Below, one piece after another: positions 51,705-61,301 of a DNA stretch of 64,000 nt. Below the pieces are notes generated by a model. The model was given only the letters and a program-made list of their open reading frames with translations. It made no database searches and was not told the DNA's origin. This stretch comes from Alphaproteobacteria bacterium. Lineage in GTDB: Bacteria; Pseudomonadota; Alphaproteobacteria; JAJUGE01. The stretch's first letter is position 1. The number at the start of each line of letters is the position of its first letter. The stretch is from positions 1 to 64,000 of the forward strand of contig JAJUGE010000003.1 of NCBI GenBank assembly GCA_029268305.1. The letters are read 5' to 3'. The position numbers and the translations under genes were made by a program.

Positions 51705-53020
51705 GGCCGCCCCTCCCGCGGCAGCGAGGCGGCCGCGTAGCCCGGCCCCCGCGGATCGGCCGACATCCGGCAGCTTTGCGACTGCGAGGGCATCCCATCC
51801 GGACAGGAAACGATGTTCACGAGCGCGGAAGCCGCCTCCCCGAACGTTTCGCTGAGGGGCGCCCGCTCCATCGTCGCCTTGTAACCGACATTCACCACCT
51901 CCCCGGGCGCCCCGGCACCCGAACCCGACGCCGCGAGCAGAAGAATGTCCGTGTTATGGTTCACGACGAGCACCGGCGAGAGAGCCCCCGAAGGCATGTT
52001 CGGCTCGGCAGGGGCGGCCGGAAAGATTCCGGTGCCGGGTGCGGTGCGACCGATCCCGAACGGCCGGTTGAGGGTCAGACCGCAGGCCACAGCGTTTCCG
52101 CTGCGGTCGACGGCGACGAAGCTGGTTCCCGACGGGGCGAATGTTGTCGGGCCTGCGCTACCGTTTCGCTCGCGACCCGCAAGCGCGCCCCAGCGGGCGG
52201 CCTGCCACGGCCCCGCCGTATGGTCGAACGGAAGGAAATAGGCTTCGGCGTGTCCGGCAGGTTGCGTCCGCGGCTCTCCCAGCTTCGGCGCCTGGGCTCG
52301 CATCTCGGAGAAATCCAGTCGTTCGCCCGCTTGCCCTACCGCCTCGGCAAACCTCTCCCCAAGCGGCCCGGCGTAGAAGGCGGCAGGCCCGCTCACCCTG
52401 ATCTGGCCGATGAAGTCCGCGAGCGCCGGCTGAACGACCCGATCGCCTTCGCCGACAAGGCCGCCGCCGGCGGTCCGGACCCTCGCGCCGAACTCTTCGT
52501 CCCTGGCTACATCCGGCCGCGCCTCGAGGTCGCTGACGAACGAACGGGTCGCGGCGGTGCCGAACCGCGCGAGCCTCTCGGCCGGGCCGAGGAGTTGCGA
52601 CCAGGGCTGGCGGCCGAGCATGGCATGAACCGCATACATGCCTCGCACTGCGCCCGGGATCGCGACGGATCCGGACGCGTTCGGAGGCGACGTGAAGTCC
52701 AGCGCACGCACCGTCTTCTCGCGAGGCTGATACACGAGGCAAGCACCGACGGCGCCGAGACCCGCAGAGGCGGGCTTGGTCACTGCGAGGGCGAAGTACA
52801 TCGCCACGGCGGCATCGCCAGCGGAGCCGCCGGCGTCGAGCACGTCGCGCCCGATGTTCGCCGCCGTCGGCTCATCCGCCACCGCACCGCCATAAAAGCC
52901 GCGCAAAAAGTCCACTCTGGTAGGCTCGTTCGAGCTGGAACATGCGGAGATCGCCAGCCCGACAACCGCGATCGTGATGGATTGACGCAATATCGGCCGC
53001 ACCCTACGTACATTTTCCAT
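51701..53020 (-). CDS. Short gamma-glutamyltranspeptidase-like lipoprotein
   Basis: A 439-residue exported protein related to GGT. A lipobox is in VVGLAISACSSS. The GGT core has NIGRDVLDAGGSAGDAAVAM, FTSPPNASGSVAIPGAVRGM and, in place of the TTHFSVVD nucleophile region, FAPSGTSFVAVDRSGNAVACGLTLNRPFG. A catalytic Thr in GTSF is possible. It is shorter than typical GGT of about 580 residues, so gamma-glutamyl transfer is not proven. ATG 53020 overlaps the divergent M48 gene's ATG at 53019. A later GTG is an alternative. Confidence 0.78.
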   Translation of the reverse strand: MENVRRVRPILRQSITIAVVGLAISACSSSNEPTRVDFLRGFYGGAVADEPTAANIGRDVLDAGGSAGDAAVAMYFALAVTKPASAGLGAVGACLVYQPREKTVRALDFTSPPNASGSVAIPGAVRGMYAVHAMLGRQPWSQLLGPAERLARFGTAATRSFVSDLEARPDVARDEEFGARVRTAGGGLVGEGDRVVQPALADFIGQIRVSGPAAFYAGPLGERFAEAVGQAGERLDFSEMRAQAPKLGEPRTQPAGHAEAYFLPFDHTAGPWQAARWGALAGRERNGSAGPTTFAPSGTSFVAVDRSGNAVACGLTLNRPFGIGRTAPGTGIFPAAPAEPNMPSGALSPVLVVNHNTDILLLAASGSGAGAPGEVVNVGYKATMERAPLSETFGEAASALVNIVSCPDGMPSQSQSCRMSADPRGPGYAAASLPREGRP

Positions 53021-54404
53021 GAACGGGATCAGCCCTGTGCGCACTCGCATACGTTCCCTACTCGCTGTCGCTTGTTTCGCCGGCAGCCTGCTGGCCTCGG
53101 GTGGCCCTGCTCTGGCTCAGGGAGTGTCTCTGATCAGAGACGCGGAGATCGAAACTACCATCCGCAAATTCTCGACACCAGTTTTCGAGGCGGCCGGCCT
53201 CGCGCCTGAGGACGTCAGCATCTATCTCGTACGGGACGACCGGCTCAACGCCTTCGTCGCCGGCGGCTTGAACCTCTTCCTGAACACCGGACTGATTCAG
53301 CGGACCGAGGACCCGAATCAGCTGATCGGCGTGATCGCGCACGAGACGGGTCACATCGCAGGCGGACACCTTGCGCGCCTGCGCGACGAGCTCACGGGGT
53401 TCTCGGCGCAGAGCATTCTCGCCGTCGTGCTCGGCACCGCAGCCGCGATCGCATCCGGAGATGGGGGAGCGGCGGCCGCCATCATTTCGGGCGGCACGTC
53501 GATGGCGCAACAGAACCTGCTGCGATACAGCCGCACGCAGGAGGCGTCGGCCGACCAGGCCGCATTCCGCTTCCTCGACAGGACCGGACAATCGACGCGC
53601 GGTTTCGTCGATTTTCTCGAGATCCTGGGGCAGCAGGAGCTCATCGCTGCCGAGCGGCAGGACCCTTATCTGCGCACCCACCCCATCACAACCGAGCGTA
53701 TTGCCGCCGCGCGCCAGCACTTCGACAACTCACCGCATCGAGACGCCACCGACCCCGAGGAGTGGCAACGTGCGCACGCCCGCATGCGCGCCAAACTGGA
53801 CGGCTTCATTCTTCCGCCGCGCACGACCCTGGCGCGCTACGGGGAGGGCGATCGCTCGGTGAGCGCCCGCTATGCCCGCGCGATCGCCTATTACCGAATT
53901 CCCGATCTCGCTCGGGCCCTCCCTGCGATCGACGAGCTCATAGCCGAACATCCGAACGATCCGTATTTCCACGAGCTGCGCGGCCAGATGCTGTTCGAGA
54001 ACGGCCGGATCAACGAGGCACTGCCCGCTTACGAGAAGGCGCTCCAGCTCAGCCCCCGCTCTCCTCTCCTCCAGCGGGAGCTGGCGCGGGTGAAGATCGA
54101 AACCAACGACCCGGCTCACACGCAGGACGCGGTGCGCCTCCTCGAGCAAGTGGTGCGGACGGAGCGAGACGATGCCGGCACGTGGCGCCTGCTCGGCATC
54201 GCTCACGGACGTCAGGGCCAGATGGGGGAGGCCTCGCTCGCCCTTGCCGAATCGGCGCTGATCCGCCGGCAGCACGAGGACGCGATGCTCCAGGCAGATC
54301 GCGCGCAACGGACACTGAAGCAGGGGACACCCGGATGGCTGCGCGCCGAAGACATCAAGCGTGCAGCCGAGGACCTCAGACGCAAGGCGGAAGAGCGCAG
54401 CTGA
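53019..54404 (+). CDS. M48-family metalloprotease with TPR tail (BepA-like)
   Basis: A 461-residue secreted protease. The signal peptide is LLAVACFAGSLLASGGPALAQ. The zinc site is GVIAHETGHIAGGHL (HExxH), with the third ligand in SADQAAFRF. TPR-like helices (LHEL... INEALPAYEKALQLSPRSPLLQREL) fill the C-terminal half. BepA-type proteins trim or assist outer-membrane LPS transport proteins such as LptD. ATG 53019 overlaps the divergent start, and GTG 53037 is another choice. Downstream is a DsbA gene. Confidence 0.9.
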   Translation: MNGISPVRTRIRSLLAVACFAGSLLASGGPALAQGVSLIRDAEIETTIRKFSTPVFEAAGLAPEDVSIYLVRDDRLNAFVAGGLNLFLNTGLIQRTEDPNQLIGVIAHETGHIAGGHLARLRDELTGFSAQSILAVVLGTAAAIASGDGGAAAAIISGGTSMAQQNLLRYSRTQEASADQAAFRFLDRTGQSTRGFVDFLEILGQQELIAAERQDPYLRTHPITTERIAAARQHFDNSPHRDATDPEEWQRAHARMRAKLDGFILPPRTTLARYGEGDRSVSARYARAIAYYRIPDLARALPAIDELIAEHPNDPYFHELRGQMLFENGRINEALPAYEKALQLSPRSPLLQRELARVKIETNDPAHTQDAVRLLEQVVRTERDDAGTWRLLGIAHGRQGQMGEASLALAESALIRRQHEDAMLQADRAQRTLKQGTPGWLRAEDIKRAAEDLRRKAEERS

Positions 54405-54508
54405 TCGCCGGCTGACAGCGCGTGCGGCGGGTTCGCACCCGTCTCGCGGAAACGATATAGTGCGCCCACACCACTTCTCTTCGTTCCAGCCGGCAAGGAT
54501 CCTTCGGT

Positions 54509-55318
54509 ATGCGGCTCTCCTCCTTCGCAGCGTTTACGGCAGGGGCCGTCGTAGCCCTCGGTGCGGCCTTCGTCGCCGACACCTATCGAGAGCCGGACCT
54601 CGACCGCGAAGAGATCCGGGAGATCGTCGCCGCGCATCTCGCCGAGAGTGAGAGCACCATCTCACGCGAGGAGGTCGCCCGCATCTCGGCAGACCATCTC
54701 CGCGAGAACCCTGAAGTAATCGTCGAAGCCATCCAGGCCTATCAGCTCCGCGAGCAGGAAGCGGAGCAGACCGCGCGGCTGGAGACCCTGGAGTCGCGCT
54801 GGTCCGAGATAGCGAAGACCGGGGACGATCCGGTGCTGGGCAACCCCGAGGGCGATGTCACGCTCGTCGAGTTCTTCGACTATCGCTGCGGCTACTGCCG
54901 ACGCGCATACCCGGACGTGCGGGCGCTGCACGACAACGACCCGAACCTCCGGATCGTCCTGAAGGAGTTCCCGATACTCGGCCCGGAGTCGGTGTTCGCC
55001 TCGCGTGTCTCGCTGGCCGCGCGCAACCAGGACCAGTTCGCCGACTTCCATGCCGCCGCGATGGAAGCCGAAGGGCAGCTGACCGAAGAGCGGGTGCTGG
55101 AGATCGCGCGCGATGTCGGCCTCGACATGGAGCGATTGCGTCGCGACATGGACGACCCCGAGATCCAGCGCATCATAGACAGCAACTACGCCCTTGCCGA
55201 AACTCTGGGGATCCGCGGCACGCCCGCATTCGTCACCCGCGGCGAGATCATCCCCGGGGCCGTCGGCCGCGCACGGTTGGAAGCCGCGATCGCCGAAGCC
55301 CGGAAGAAGGAAAGCTGA
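54509..55318 (+). CDS. DsbA-family thiol-disulfide oxidoreductase
   Basis: A 269-residue periplasmic protein with an N-terminal hydrophobic anchor or signal (FAAFTAGAVVALGAAFVADTY). A charged coil follows (EEVARISADHLRENPEVIVEAIQAYQLREQEAEQ, ScsC-like N-terminus that may oligomerise). The thioredoxin-fold domain has FFDYRCGYCRRAYP (CGYC active site) and the cis-Pro in GIRGTPAFVTRG. It catalyses disulfide formation or isomerisation, with a long N-terminus favouring an ScsC-type isomerase. It is in an M48/DsbA/PLP gene run on the plus strand. Confidence 0.89.
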   Translation: MRLSSFAAFTAGAVVALGAAFVADTYREPDLDREEIREIVAAHLAESESTISREEVARISADHLRENPEVIVEAIQAYQLREQEAEQTARLETLESRWSEIAKTGDDPVLGNPEGDVTLVEFFDYRCGYCRRAYPDVRALHDNDPNLRIVLKEFPILGPESVFASRVSLAARNQDQFADFHAAAMEAEGQLTEERVLEIARDVGLDMERLRRDMDDPEIQRIIDSNYALAETLGIRGTPAFVTRGEIIPGAVGRARLEAAIAEARKKES

Positions 55319-55340
55319 GCGTCGAACGGGGGCGCAGCGA

Positions 55341-56471
55341 ATGTTCCGGCAAGTCGAGACACCGCGCCTGATCCTCGACCGTGCGGTGTTGCAGCGCAAT
55401 GCGGATCGCTTCCTCGCGCGCGCCGCCGCGGCCGACGTGGTGCTTCGGCCGCACCTCAAAACGGCGAAATCCATCGCCGTCGCCAAGGTGGCGACCGGCG
55501 GTCGCATGTCGACCGTCACCGTCTCCACGCTGAAGGAGGCGGAGCGCTTCGCCGCTGCAGGGTTCGACGACATCCTCTACGCGGTCGGCATCTCTCCGAA
55601 CAAGCTGTCCCGCGTGCAGCGGATCTCGGACGAGACCGGCAAGCGGATCCTGGTGGTCACCGACAACCGGCCAATGGCCGAGGCTATGGCCGCGTTCTCG
55701 CGCGATACCGGCTTTCGGCTGCAGGTGCTCCTCGAGATCGATAGTGGCGAGGGTCGCGGCGGGCTTCCGCCACGGTCGCCTGAGTTGGTCGAAATCGGCA
55801 GGAGTCTCGCCGAGGCTCCCGGACTGGATTTCCGGGGCGTGATTACTCACGCTGGGCATTCCTATGCCGTCGCCGACCCCGCCGCGATTGCCGACATAGC
55901 CGAAGCCGAGCGCCGGAGCGCCACCGACGCCGCGGTCGCCCTGCGCGACGCGGGCATTGCTTGCGAGATCGTCAGCGTCGGCTCCACGCCGACCTTCCTG
56001 CACGCGCGCTCGTTCGAAGGCGTGACCGAGGCCCGGTGCGGTGTCTATGCCTTCTTCGATTTGGCGCAGCTATCGCGCAACGTCTGCGCGGTGGAGGATA
56101 TCGCGCTTACGGTGCTGGCTTCCGTCATCGGCCATAACCGGAAGGCCGGCACGATCCTGATCGATGCCGGCGCCCTCGCCCTGTCGAAGGACGTGAGCGC
56201 CAACACCTTCATGAGCGATGCGCACTACGGTCACGTCTGCGATCCGCTCACGATGCAGCGTCTCGGCGAGCTCTCCGTGGCCGTCGTCCACCAGGAGCAC
56301 GGCAGCATCCCGGTCGAGGACCCCATCTGGTTCGAGCGCCTGCCGATCGGCAGCCTGGTGCGCATCCTCCCGAATCATGCCTGCATGACTGCCGCTGCCG
56401 GTTACGAGAGCTATCTGGTCGTCGACGGCGATCGCATAACAGCCGAGTGGGACCGCTTCAACGGCTGGTGA
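55341..56471 (+). CDS. D-threonine aldolase/alanine racemase-fold PLP enzyme
   Basis: A 376-residue fold-type III PLP enzyme of the D-TA/DSD1 family. The PLP Lys is in VLRPHLKTAKSIAVAKVA. The metal-binding His/Cys pair is near the C-terminus (RILPNHACMTAAA), and GVITHAGHSYAVA and IVSVGSTPTFLH are shared with D-serine dehydratases. It would cleave D-3-hydroxy amino acids or remove ammonia from D-serine. ATG 55341 gives MFRQVETPRLILDR. Upstream frames overlap the DsbA gene. Confidence 0.87.
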   Translation: MFRQVETPRLILDRAVLQRNADRFLARAAAADVVLRPHLKTAKSIAVAKVATGGRMSTVTVSTLKEAERFAAAGFDDILYAVGISPNKLSRVQRISDETGKRILVVTDNRPMAEAMAAFSRDTGFRLQVLLEIDSGEGRGGLPPRSPELVEIGRSLAEAPGLDFRGVITHAGHSYAVADPAAIADIAEAERRSATDAAVALRDAGIACEIVSVGSTPTFLHARSFEGVTEARCGVYAFFDLAQLSRNVCAVEDIALTVLASVIGHNRKAGTILIDAGALALSKDVSANTFMSDAHYGHVCDPLTMQRLGELSVAVVHQEHGSIPVEDPIWFERLPIGSLVRILPNHACMTAAAGYESYLVVDGDRITAEWDRFNGW

Positions 56472-56476
56472 AGCGA

Positions 56477-56495
56477 GGGGCCGCTCCTGGGCCCC
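56477..56495. terminator. GC hairpin between convergent genes
   Basis: GGGGCC and GGCCCC arms with a 7-base loop lie right after the D-threonine aldolase-like gene and before the ppdK stop. No T run is present. A weak terminator candidate for both directions. Confidence 0.4.
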
Positions 56496-56496
56496 G

Positions 56497-59172
56497 TCAC
56501 CCGCCCGACCGTTCACCGCCGAGCGCGGCCTGGGCTGCGGCCAGGCGTGCGATCGGCACCCGATACGGCGAGCACGACACATAGTCGAGGCCGGCTTCGT
56601 GGCAGAAGCGGATCGAGGCGGGATCGCCGCCATGCTCGCCGCAGATCCCGACCTTGAGGTCCGGTCGCGTCCGGCGCCCGCGCTCACTGCCGATCGAGAC
56701 CAACTCGCCGACACCATCGACATCGATGCTGACGAACGGATCCTTCTCGAGAATGCCGCGCTGGCGATAGGTCTCGAGGAAGGAGCCGGCATCGTCGCGG
56801 GAAATACCGAAGGTCGTCTGAGTGAGATCGTTCGTGCCGAAGCTGAAGAATTCCGCGAAGCGGGCGATCTCCGCCGCGCGCAAGGCTGCCCGTGGCAACT
56901 CGATCATCGTTCCGACGAGATAGTCGATCTTGACGTTGTTCGCCTCCTGAACCTCACGGCCGATGCGGTCGACCACCTCCTTCAGCAGCTCCAGCTCGCG
57001 CGCGGTCGCCACCAGCGGGATCATGATCTCCGGGATGACGGGGTTTCCGGTCTCGCGACCGACCTCGGCCGCAGCCTCGAAAATGGCGCGCGCCTGCATC
57101 TCGTAGATCTCGGGATAGGAGATGCCGAGCCGGCAGCCGCGATGGCCGAGCATCGGGTTGGCTTCCCGCAACTGGATCACGCGATGCCGCACGGCTTCCA
57201 GGCTCTTGCCGGAAACAGTCGCGACCTCGCGCATTTCCTCGTCCGAGTGCGGCAGGAACTCGTGCAGGGGCGGATCGAGCAGACGGATCGTCACCGGCAG
57301 GCCGGCCATGATCCGGAACAACTCGACGAAATCCTGCCGCTGCACCGGCAGCAACTTCGACAGAGGCCGGCGACGCCCTTCGGCATCTTCGGCCATGATC
57401 ATCTCGCGGACGCTGATGATCCGGTCCGCGTCGAAGAACATGTGCTCGGTACGGCAAAGACCGATCCCTTCGGCGCCGAACTTGCGTGCGGTCTCGGCGT
57501 CGCGCGGAGTCTCGGCGTTGGTGCGAATGCCGAGTCGGCGGATCTGATCGGCCCATTCCATCAGCTTCGCGAAATCGCCCGACACGTTCGGTTGGCGGGT
57601 TGGCACCTCGCCGAGCATTACTTCACCGGTCGAGCCGTCGAGGGTTATCAGCTCGCCTTTTCCGACGGTGTGGCCGCCGCCGGACAGAGTCTCGGTTTTG
57701 TAATCGACGCGGAGCTCCCCTGCGCCGGACACGCAGGCGCGCCCCATGCCGCGTGCGACCACGGCCGCGTGGCTGGTCATCCCGCCGCGGGTGGTCAGGA
57801 TTCCCCGCGCGGCGTGCATGCCGTGAATGTCTTCGGGGCTGGTCTCGACCCGGACCAGGATCACGTCCTTGCCGTCGGCGGCCATCCTTTCGGCATCGTC
57901 GGCATTGAACACCACCTGCCCCGAGACCGCGCCCGGAGACGCCGGGAGGCCGCGTCCGAGAAGCGTGCGCGGCGCGTCGGGGTCGAGCGTCGGATGCAGC
58001 AGCTGGTCGAGCGACATCGGATCCACCCGCCCGACCGCCGCCTCCCTGTCGATCAGGCCCTCCTCGACCATGTCGACCGCCATCTTCAGTGCCGCCGTCG
58101 CGGTGCGCTTGCCACTCCGGGTCTGCAGCATCCAGAGCCGCCCCTTCTGGACGGTGAACTCGATGTCCTGCATGTCCCGATAATGGGCTTCCAGCCGCGC
58201 CTGAATCTCGACCAGCTGCTGGAAGACCTCCGGCATCACCTCTTCCATTGCCGGAAGATCAGAGCCGTGCTCCTGCTTGCCGGCAATGGTGAGGTGTTGC
58301 GGCGTCCGGATGCCCGCGACCACGTCCTCGCCCTGGGCGTTGACCAGGTATTCGCCATAGAGCCGCCGTTCCCCGGTGGACGGGTTGCGGGTAAAGGCGA
58401 CGCCGGTGGCGCTGTCGTCGCCCATGTTGCCGAACACCATGGCCTGTACGTTGACCGCAGTGCCCCAGGATTCCGGGATGTCGTTGAGACGGCGATACGT
58501 CACCGCGCGCGGGGTCATCCAGCTCTTGAAAACGGCGCCGATCGCCCCCCAGAGCTGGGCGCGCACATCCTGCGGGAACGGCGATCCCGTCTCCGCCTCG
58601 ACGATCTGCTTGAACTGGCCCACCATCTCCTGCCAGTCGCCGGCGTCGAAGTCGGTATCGAGATAAGCTCCCTGCTCCAGCTTCCGGTTCTCGATGACCT
58701 CTTCGAAGAGCGAGTGGTCGACGCCGAGAACCACGTCGCTGTACATCTGGATGAAGCGGCGATAGCTGTCGAAGGCAAAGCGCCGATCCCCCGCCTGCGT
58801 CGCCAGCCCTTCGACGGTATCGTCGTTGAGGCCGAGGTTCAGGACCGTGTCCATCATGCCCGGCATCGAAGCGCGCGCACCCGAGCGGACCGAGACGAGC
58901 AGCGGGTTCGATCGCGAGCCGAACCCGGCACCGACGCTCTGCTCGATCCGCTTTAGCGCCTCTTCGACCTGGCCTTCGAGGTCATCGGGGAATTTCTGCC
59001 CGTTCTCGTAGAAATGGGTGCACACCTCGGTCGAGATCGTGAACCCGGGAGGCACCGGCAGACCGAGATTGCTCATCTCCGCGAGATTGGCGCCCTTGCC
59101 GCCGAGCAGCTCGCGCATGTCCGCACGCCCTTCGGCCTTGCCGTCACCGAAGCCGTAGACCCACTTGCCCAT
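56497..59172 (-). CDS. ppdK: Pyruvate, phosphate dikinase
   Basis: An 891-residue enzyme interconverting pyruvate, ATP and phosphate with PEP, AMP and PPi. The start is MGKWVYGFGDGKAEGRADMRELLGGKGANLAEM, an ATP-grasp entry. The phosphohistidine domain has TTRGGMTSHAAVVARGMG, and the PEP-binding barrel has LGHRGCRLGISYPEIYEMQ and FSFGTNDLTQTTFG. All domains are complete. It follows glyS by 5 bases, an arrangement common in alphaproteobacteria, and supplies PEP for gluconeogenesis. Confidence 0.96.
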   Translation of the reverse strand: MGKWVYGFGDGKAEGRADMRELLGGKGANLAEMSNLGLPVPPGFTISTEVCTHFYENGQKFPDDLEGQVEEALKRIEQSVGAGFGSRSNPLLVSVRSGARASMPGMMDTVLNLGLNDDTVEGLATQAGDRRFAFDSYRRFIQMYSDVVLGVDHSLFEEVIENRKLEQGAYLDTDFDAGDWQEMVGQFKQIVEAETGSPFPQDVRAQLWGAIGAVFKSWMTPRAVTYRRLNDIPESWGTAVNVQAMVFGNMGDDSATGVAFTRNPSTGERRLYGEYLVNAQGEDVVAGIRTPQHLTIAGKQEHGSDLPAMEEVMPEVFQQLVEIQARLEAHYRDMQDIEFTVQKGRLWMLQTRSGKRTATAALKMAVDMVEEGLIDREAAVGRVDPMSLDQLLHPTLDPDAPRTLLGRGLPASPGAVSGQVVFNADDAERMAADGKDVILVRVETSPEDIHGMHAARGILTTRGGMTSHAAVVARGMGRACVSGAGELRVDYKTETLSGGGHTVGKGELITLDGSTGEVMLGEVPTRQPNVSGDFAKLMEWADQIRRLGIRTNAETPRDAETARKFGAEGIGLCRTEHMFFDADRIISVREMIMAEDAEGRRRPLSKLLPVQRQDFVELFRIMAGLPVTIRLLDPPLHEFLPHSDEEMREVATVSGKSLEAVRHRVIQLREANPMLGHRGCRLGISYPEIYEMQARAIFEAAAEVGRETGNPVIPEIMIPLVATARELELLKEVVDRIGREVQEANNVKIDYLVGTMIELPRAALRAAEIARFAEFFSFGTNDLTQTTFGISRDDAGSFLETYRQRGILEKDPFVSIDVDGVGELVSIGSERGRRTRPDLKVGICGEHGGDPASIRFCHEAGLDYVSCSPYRVPIARLAAAQAALGGERSGG

Positions 59173-59177
59173 TCGCC

Positions 59178-61298
59178 CTAACCCTCGATCTTCGAGAAAT
59201 CCGCAGACTCTTCCATTGTCGACCGGATCGCCGAGAGCAGGCGAAGCCGGTTGACGCGAAGGTGGCTGTCCTCGGTGTTGACGGTCACCTCGTCAAAGAA
59301 CGCATCGACCGACGGCCGGAGTGCAGCGAGCGCGCCCATGGCCGCAGAGAAATCTTCCGCCTCGCGAGCGGCGGCGCTGACTTCGCGCGCAACCTCCAGC
59401 TCACGGTGCAGCCGCTGCTCCTCGGGTGCTGCAAGCGCAGCCGCATCCACGTCGGCGCCCTCGTACTTCGCCGCGTCCTTCTTCTCCTCGATCGCGACGA
59501 TGTTACGTGCGCGCCGGTAGGCTGTAAGGAGATTGGCCCCGTCCTCGCTCGCGACGAATGCCTCCAGCGCATGCACCCGCGCTAGGAGGCGTACGAGGTC
59601 GTCCTCGTCGCCAAGGGCAAACACCGCGGCGATCATGTCGTGGCGCACGCCCTGCTCGCGGAGATGCACCTTCAGTCGGTCGGCGAAGAAATCGAGCAGC
59701 TGGTTTACCACCGCCTCCGGCGGCAGACCCTCGGGCGAGGCGGCAGCGAACGTCGGCAGGGTCTGTCGGTAAATTTCGTAAGCAGCGCCGAAGACCGCGC
59801 GCAACGGCACGCGCAGCCTGTTCTCGAGGATCAGGCGGATCATTCCGAGCGCCGCCCGCCGCAGGGCGTAGGGATCACGGGAGCCGGTCGGGCGCTCGTC
59901 TATGGCGAAGAAGCCGGTGAGGATGTCCGCCTTGTCCGCGAGGGCGACCGCGACCGACACCGGCATTGTCGGGCAACGATCGCCCGGCCCCTGCGGCGAG
60001 TAGTGATCGGCGATCGCGTCGGCCACCGCCGGATCCAGCTTCTGCTCCAGCGCATAATATCGGCCCATTATGCCCTGCAGCTCGGGGAACTCGCCGACCA
60101 TGCCGGAGACGAGATCCGCCTTGCAGAGGCGGGCGGCTTCCCGAGCCGCGGCGGGATCGGCGCCCGGCACATAACCGGCGATCGTTTCGGCAAGCTTTTC
60201 GAGGCGTCGCGCCCGATCACCGACGCTGCCGAGGCGGGCGTGGAACACCACCTCGTCGAGCGCGGGCAAGCTCGCCTCCAGCGGCGTCTCGCGATCCTGA
60301 TCCCAGAAGAAGCGGGCGTCGGAAAGACGTGCCCGCAACACACGCTCGTTGCCGGCGACGATCTGCCTGCCGCCATCGGCCGCGACCATATTGGCCACCG
60401 TGGCGAAACGGGGCGCCAGCGAGCCGTCCTCACGCAGCAGCGAGAAATACTTCTGGTGAGTCCGCATAGTCGTGGTCAGCACCTCCGGCGGAACTTCCAT
60501 GAAGGCATCATCGATCGAACCGATCAGCACCACCGGCCACTCGACCAGCCCGACCACTTCGGCGAGGAGCCCCCTGTCCTCCTTCGGCCTCAGCCCTTCA
60601 GCGGCAGCGAGCCTCGTCACCTCGCTGCTGATCGTCTCCTCGCGCTCGGCGGAATCGAGCATGACGTGCCGAGCCCGCAGGCCGTCCCGGTATTCGTCCC
60701 AGGTCGACACCGAAAACGGCTCCGACGCGAGAAAGCGATGGCCCCGCGTCTCGGCGTTGAAGGTCAGTCTCCCGATCGAGCCGCCGACCTCGAGTGCACC
60801 TTCGAGCGGCCTTCCGTCGAAAAGGGCGAGCACGTTGTGGAGCGGCCGGACGTATCGTGCCGCCGTGTCCGCCCAACGCATCGACTTCGGCCACGGTATC
60901 TCCAGAATGGATTCCGCAACCAATCCCGGCAGCACGTCCCTCGCCTCCCCGCCCTTGCGCTCCCGCACGACGAACCAGAAGGTGGCGTTGCCGACGGTGC
61001 GCTGCTCGCATTCGTCCAGCGACCGAAGGCCGGCCGATCGGAGGAAGCCCTCTATCGCCTTGTCCGGTGCGCCGACGCGCGGCCCCTTCCGCTCTTCGGT
61101 GCGATCCGGCTGCCGAAGCGGAAGATTGCGAACGAGGAGCGTCAGGCGGCGGGGGGTGGCGAAACTCACCGCATCGTCGAACGCGAGGCTGGCTTCCTCC
61201 AGCCGGCGCACGACGATCCGGCGGAAATCCTCGGCCGCCTGCGCCTGCATCCGCGCGGGAATCTCTTCAGAAAGAAGCTCGATCAGCAGGTCCGGCAT
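59178..61298 (-). CDS. glyS: Glycine-tRNA ligase beta subunit
   Basis: A 706-residue beta chain. The N-terminus is MPDLLIELLSEEIPARMQAQAAED, the family signature, followed by the large central regions (RFATVANM, GVVEWPVVLIGS-like VGLVEWPVVLIGS) and the anticodon-binding C-terminal part (VDAFFDEVTVNTEDSHLRVNRL). It works in an alpha2beta2 complex with GlyQ, encoded 3 bases upstream. Confidence 0.96.
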   Translation of the reverse strand: MPDLLIELLSEEIPARMQAQAAEDFRRIVVRRLEEASLAFDDAVSFATPRRLTLLVRNLPLRQPDRTEERKGPRVGAPDKAIEGFLRSAGLRSLDECEQRTVGNATFWFVVRERKGGEARDVLPGLVAESILEIPWPKSMRWADTAARYVRPLHNVLALFDGRPLEGALEVGGSIGRLTFNAETRGHRFLASEPFSVSTWDEYRDGLRARHVMLDSAEREETISSEVTRLAAAEGLRPKEDRGLLAEVVGLVEWPVVLIGSIDDAFMEVPPEVLTTTMRTHQKYFSLLREDGSLAPRFATVANMVAADGGRQIVAGNERVLRARLSDARFFWDQDRETPLEASLPALDEVVFHARLGSVGDRARRLEKLAETIAGYVPGADPAAAREAARLCKADLVSGMVGEFPELQGIMGRYYALEQKLDPAVADAIADHYSPQGPGDRCPTMPVSVAVALADKADILTGFFAIDERPTGSRDPYALRRAALGMIRLILENRLRVPLRAVFGAAYEIYRQTLPTFAAASPEGLPPEAVVNQLLDFFADRLKVHLREQGVRHDMIAAVFALGDEDDLVRLLARVHALEAFVASEDGANLLTAYRRARNIVAIEEKKDAAKYEGADVDAAALAAPEEQRLHRELEVAREVSAAAREAEDFSAAMGALAALRPSVDAFFDEVTVNTEDSHLRVNRLRLLSAIRSTMEESADFSKIEG

Positions 61299-61301
61299 GG
61301 G

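Noticed and set aside
54420-54450. tRNA-like T arm (GGGTTCGCACCC)
   Set aside because: No matching acceptor, D or anticodon arms, and the conserved A58 is missing.
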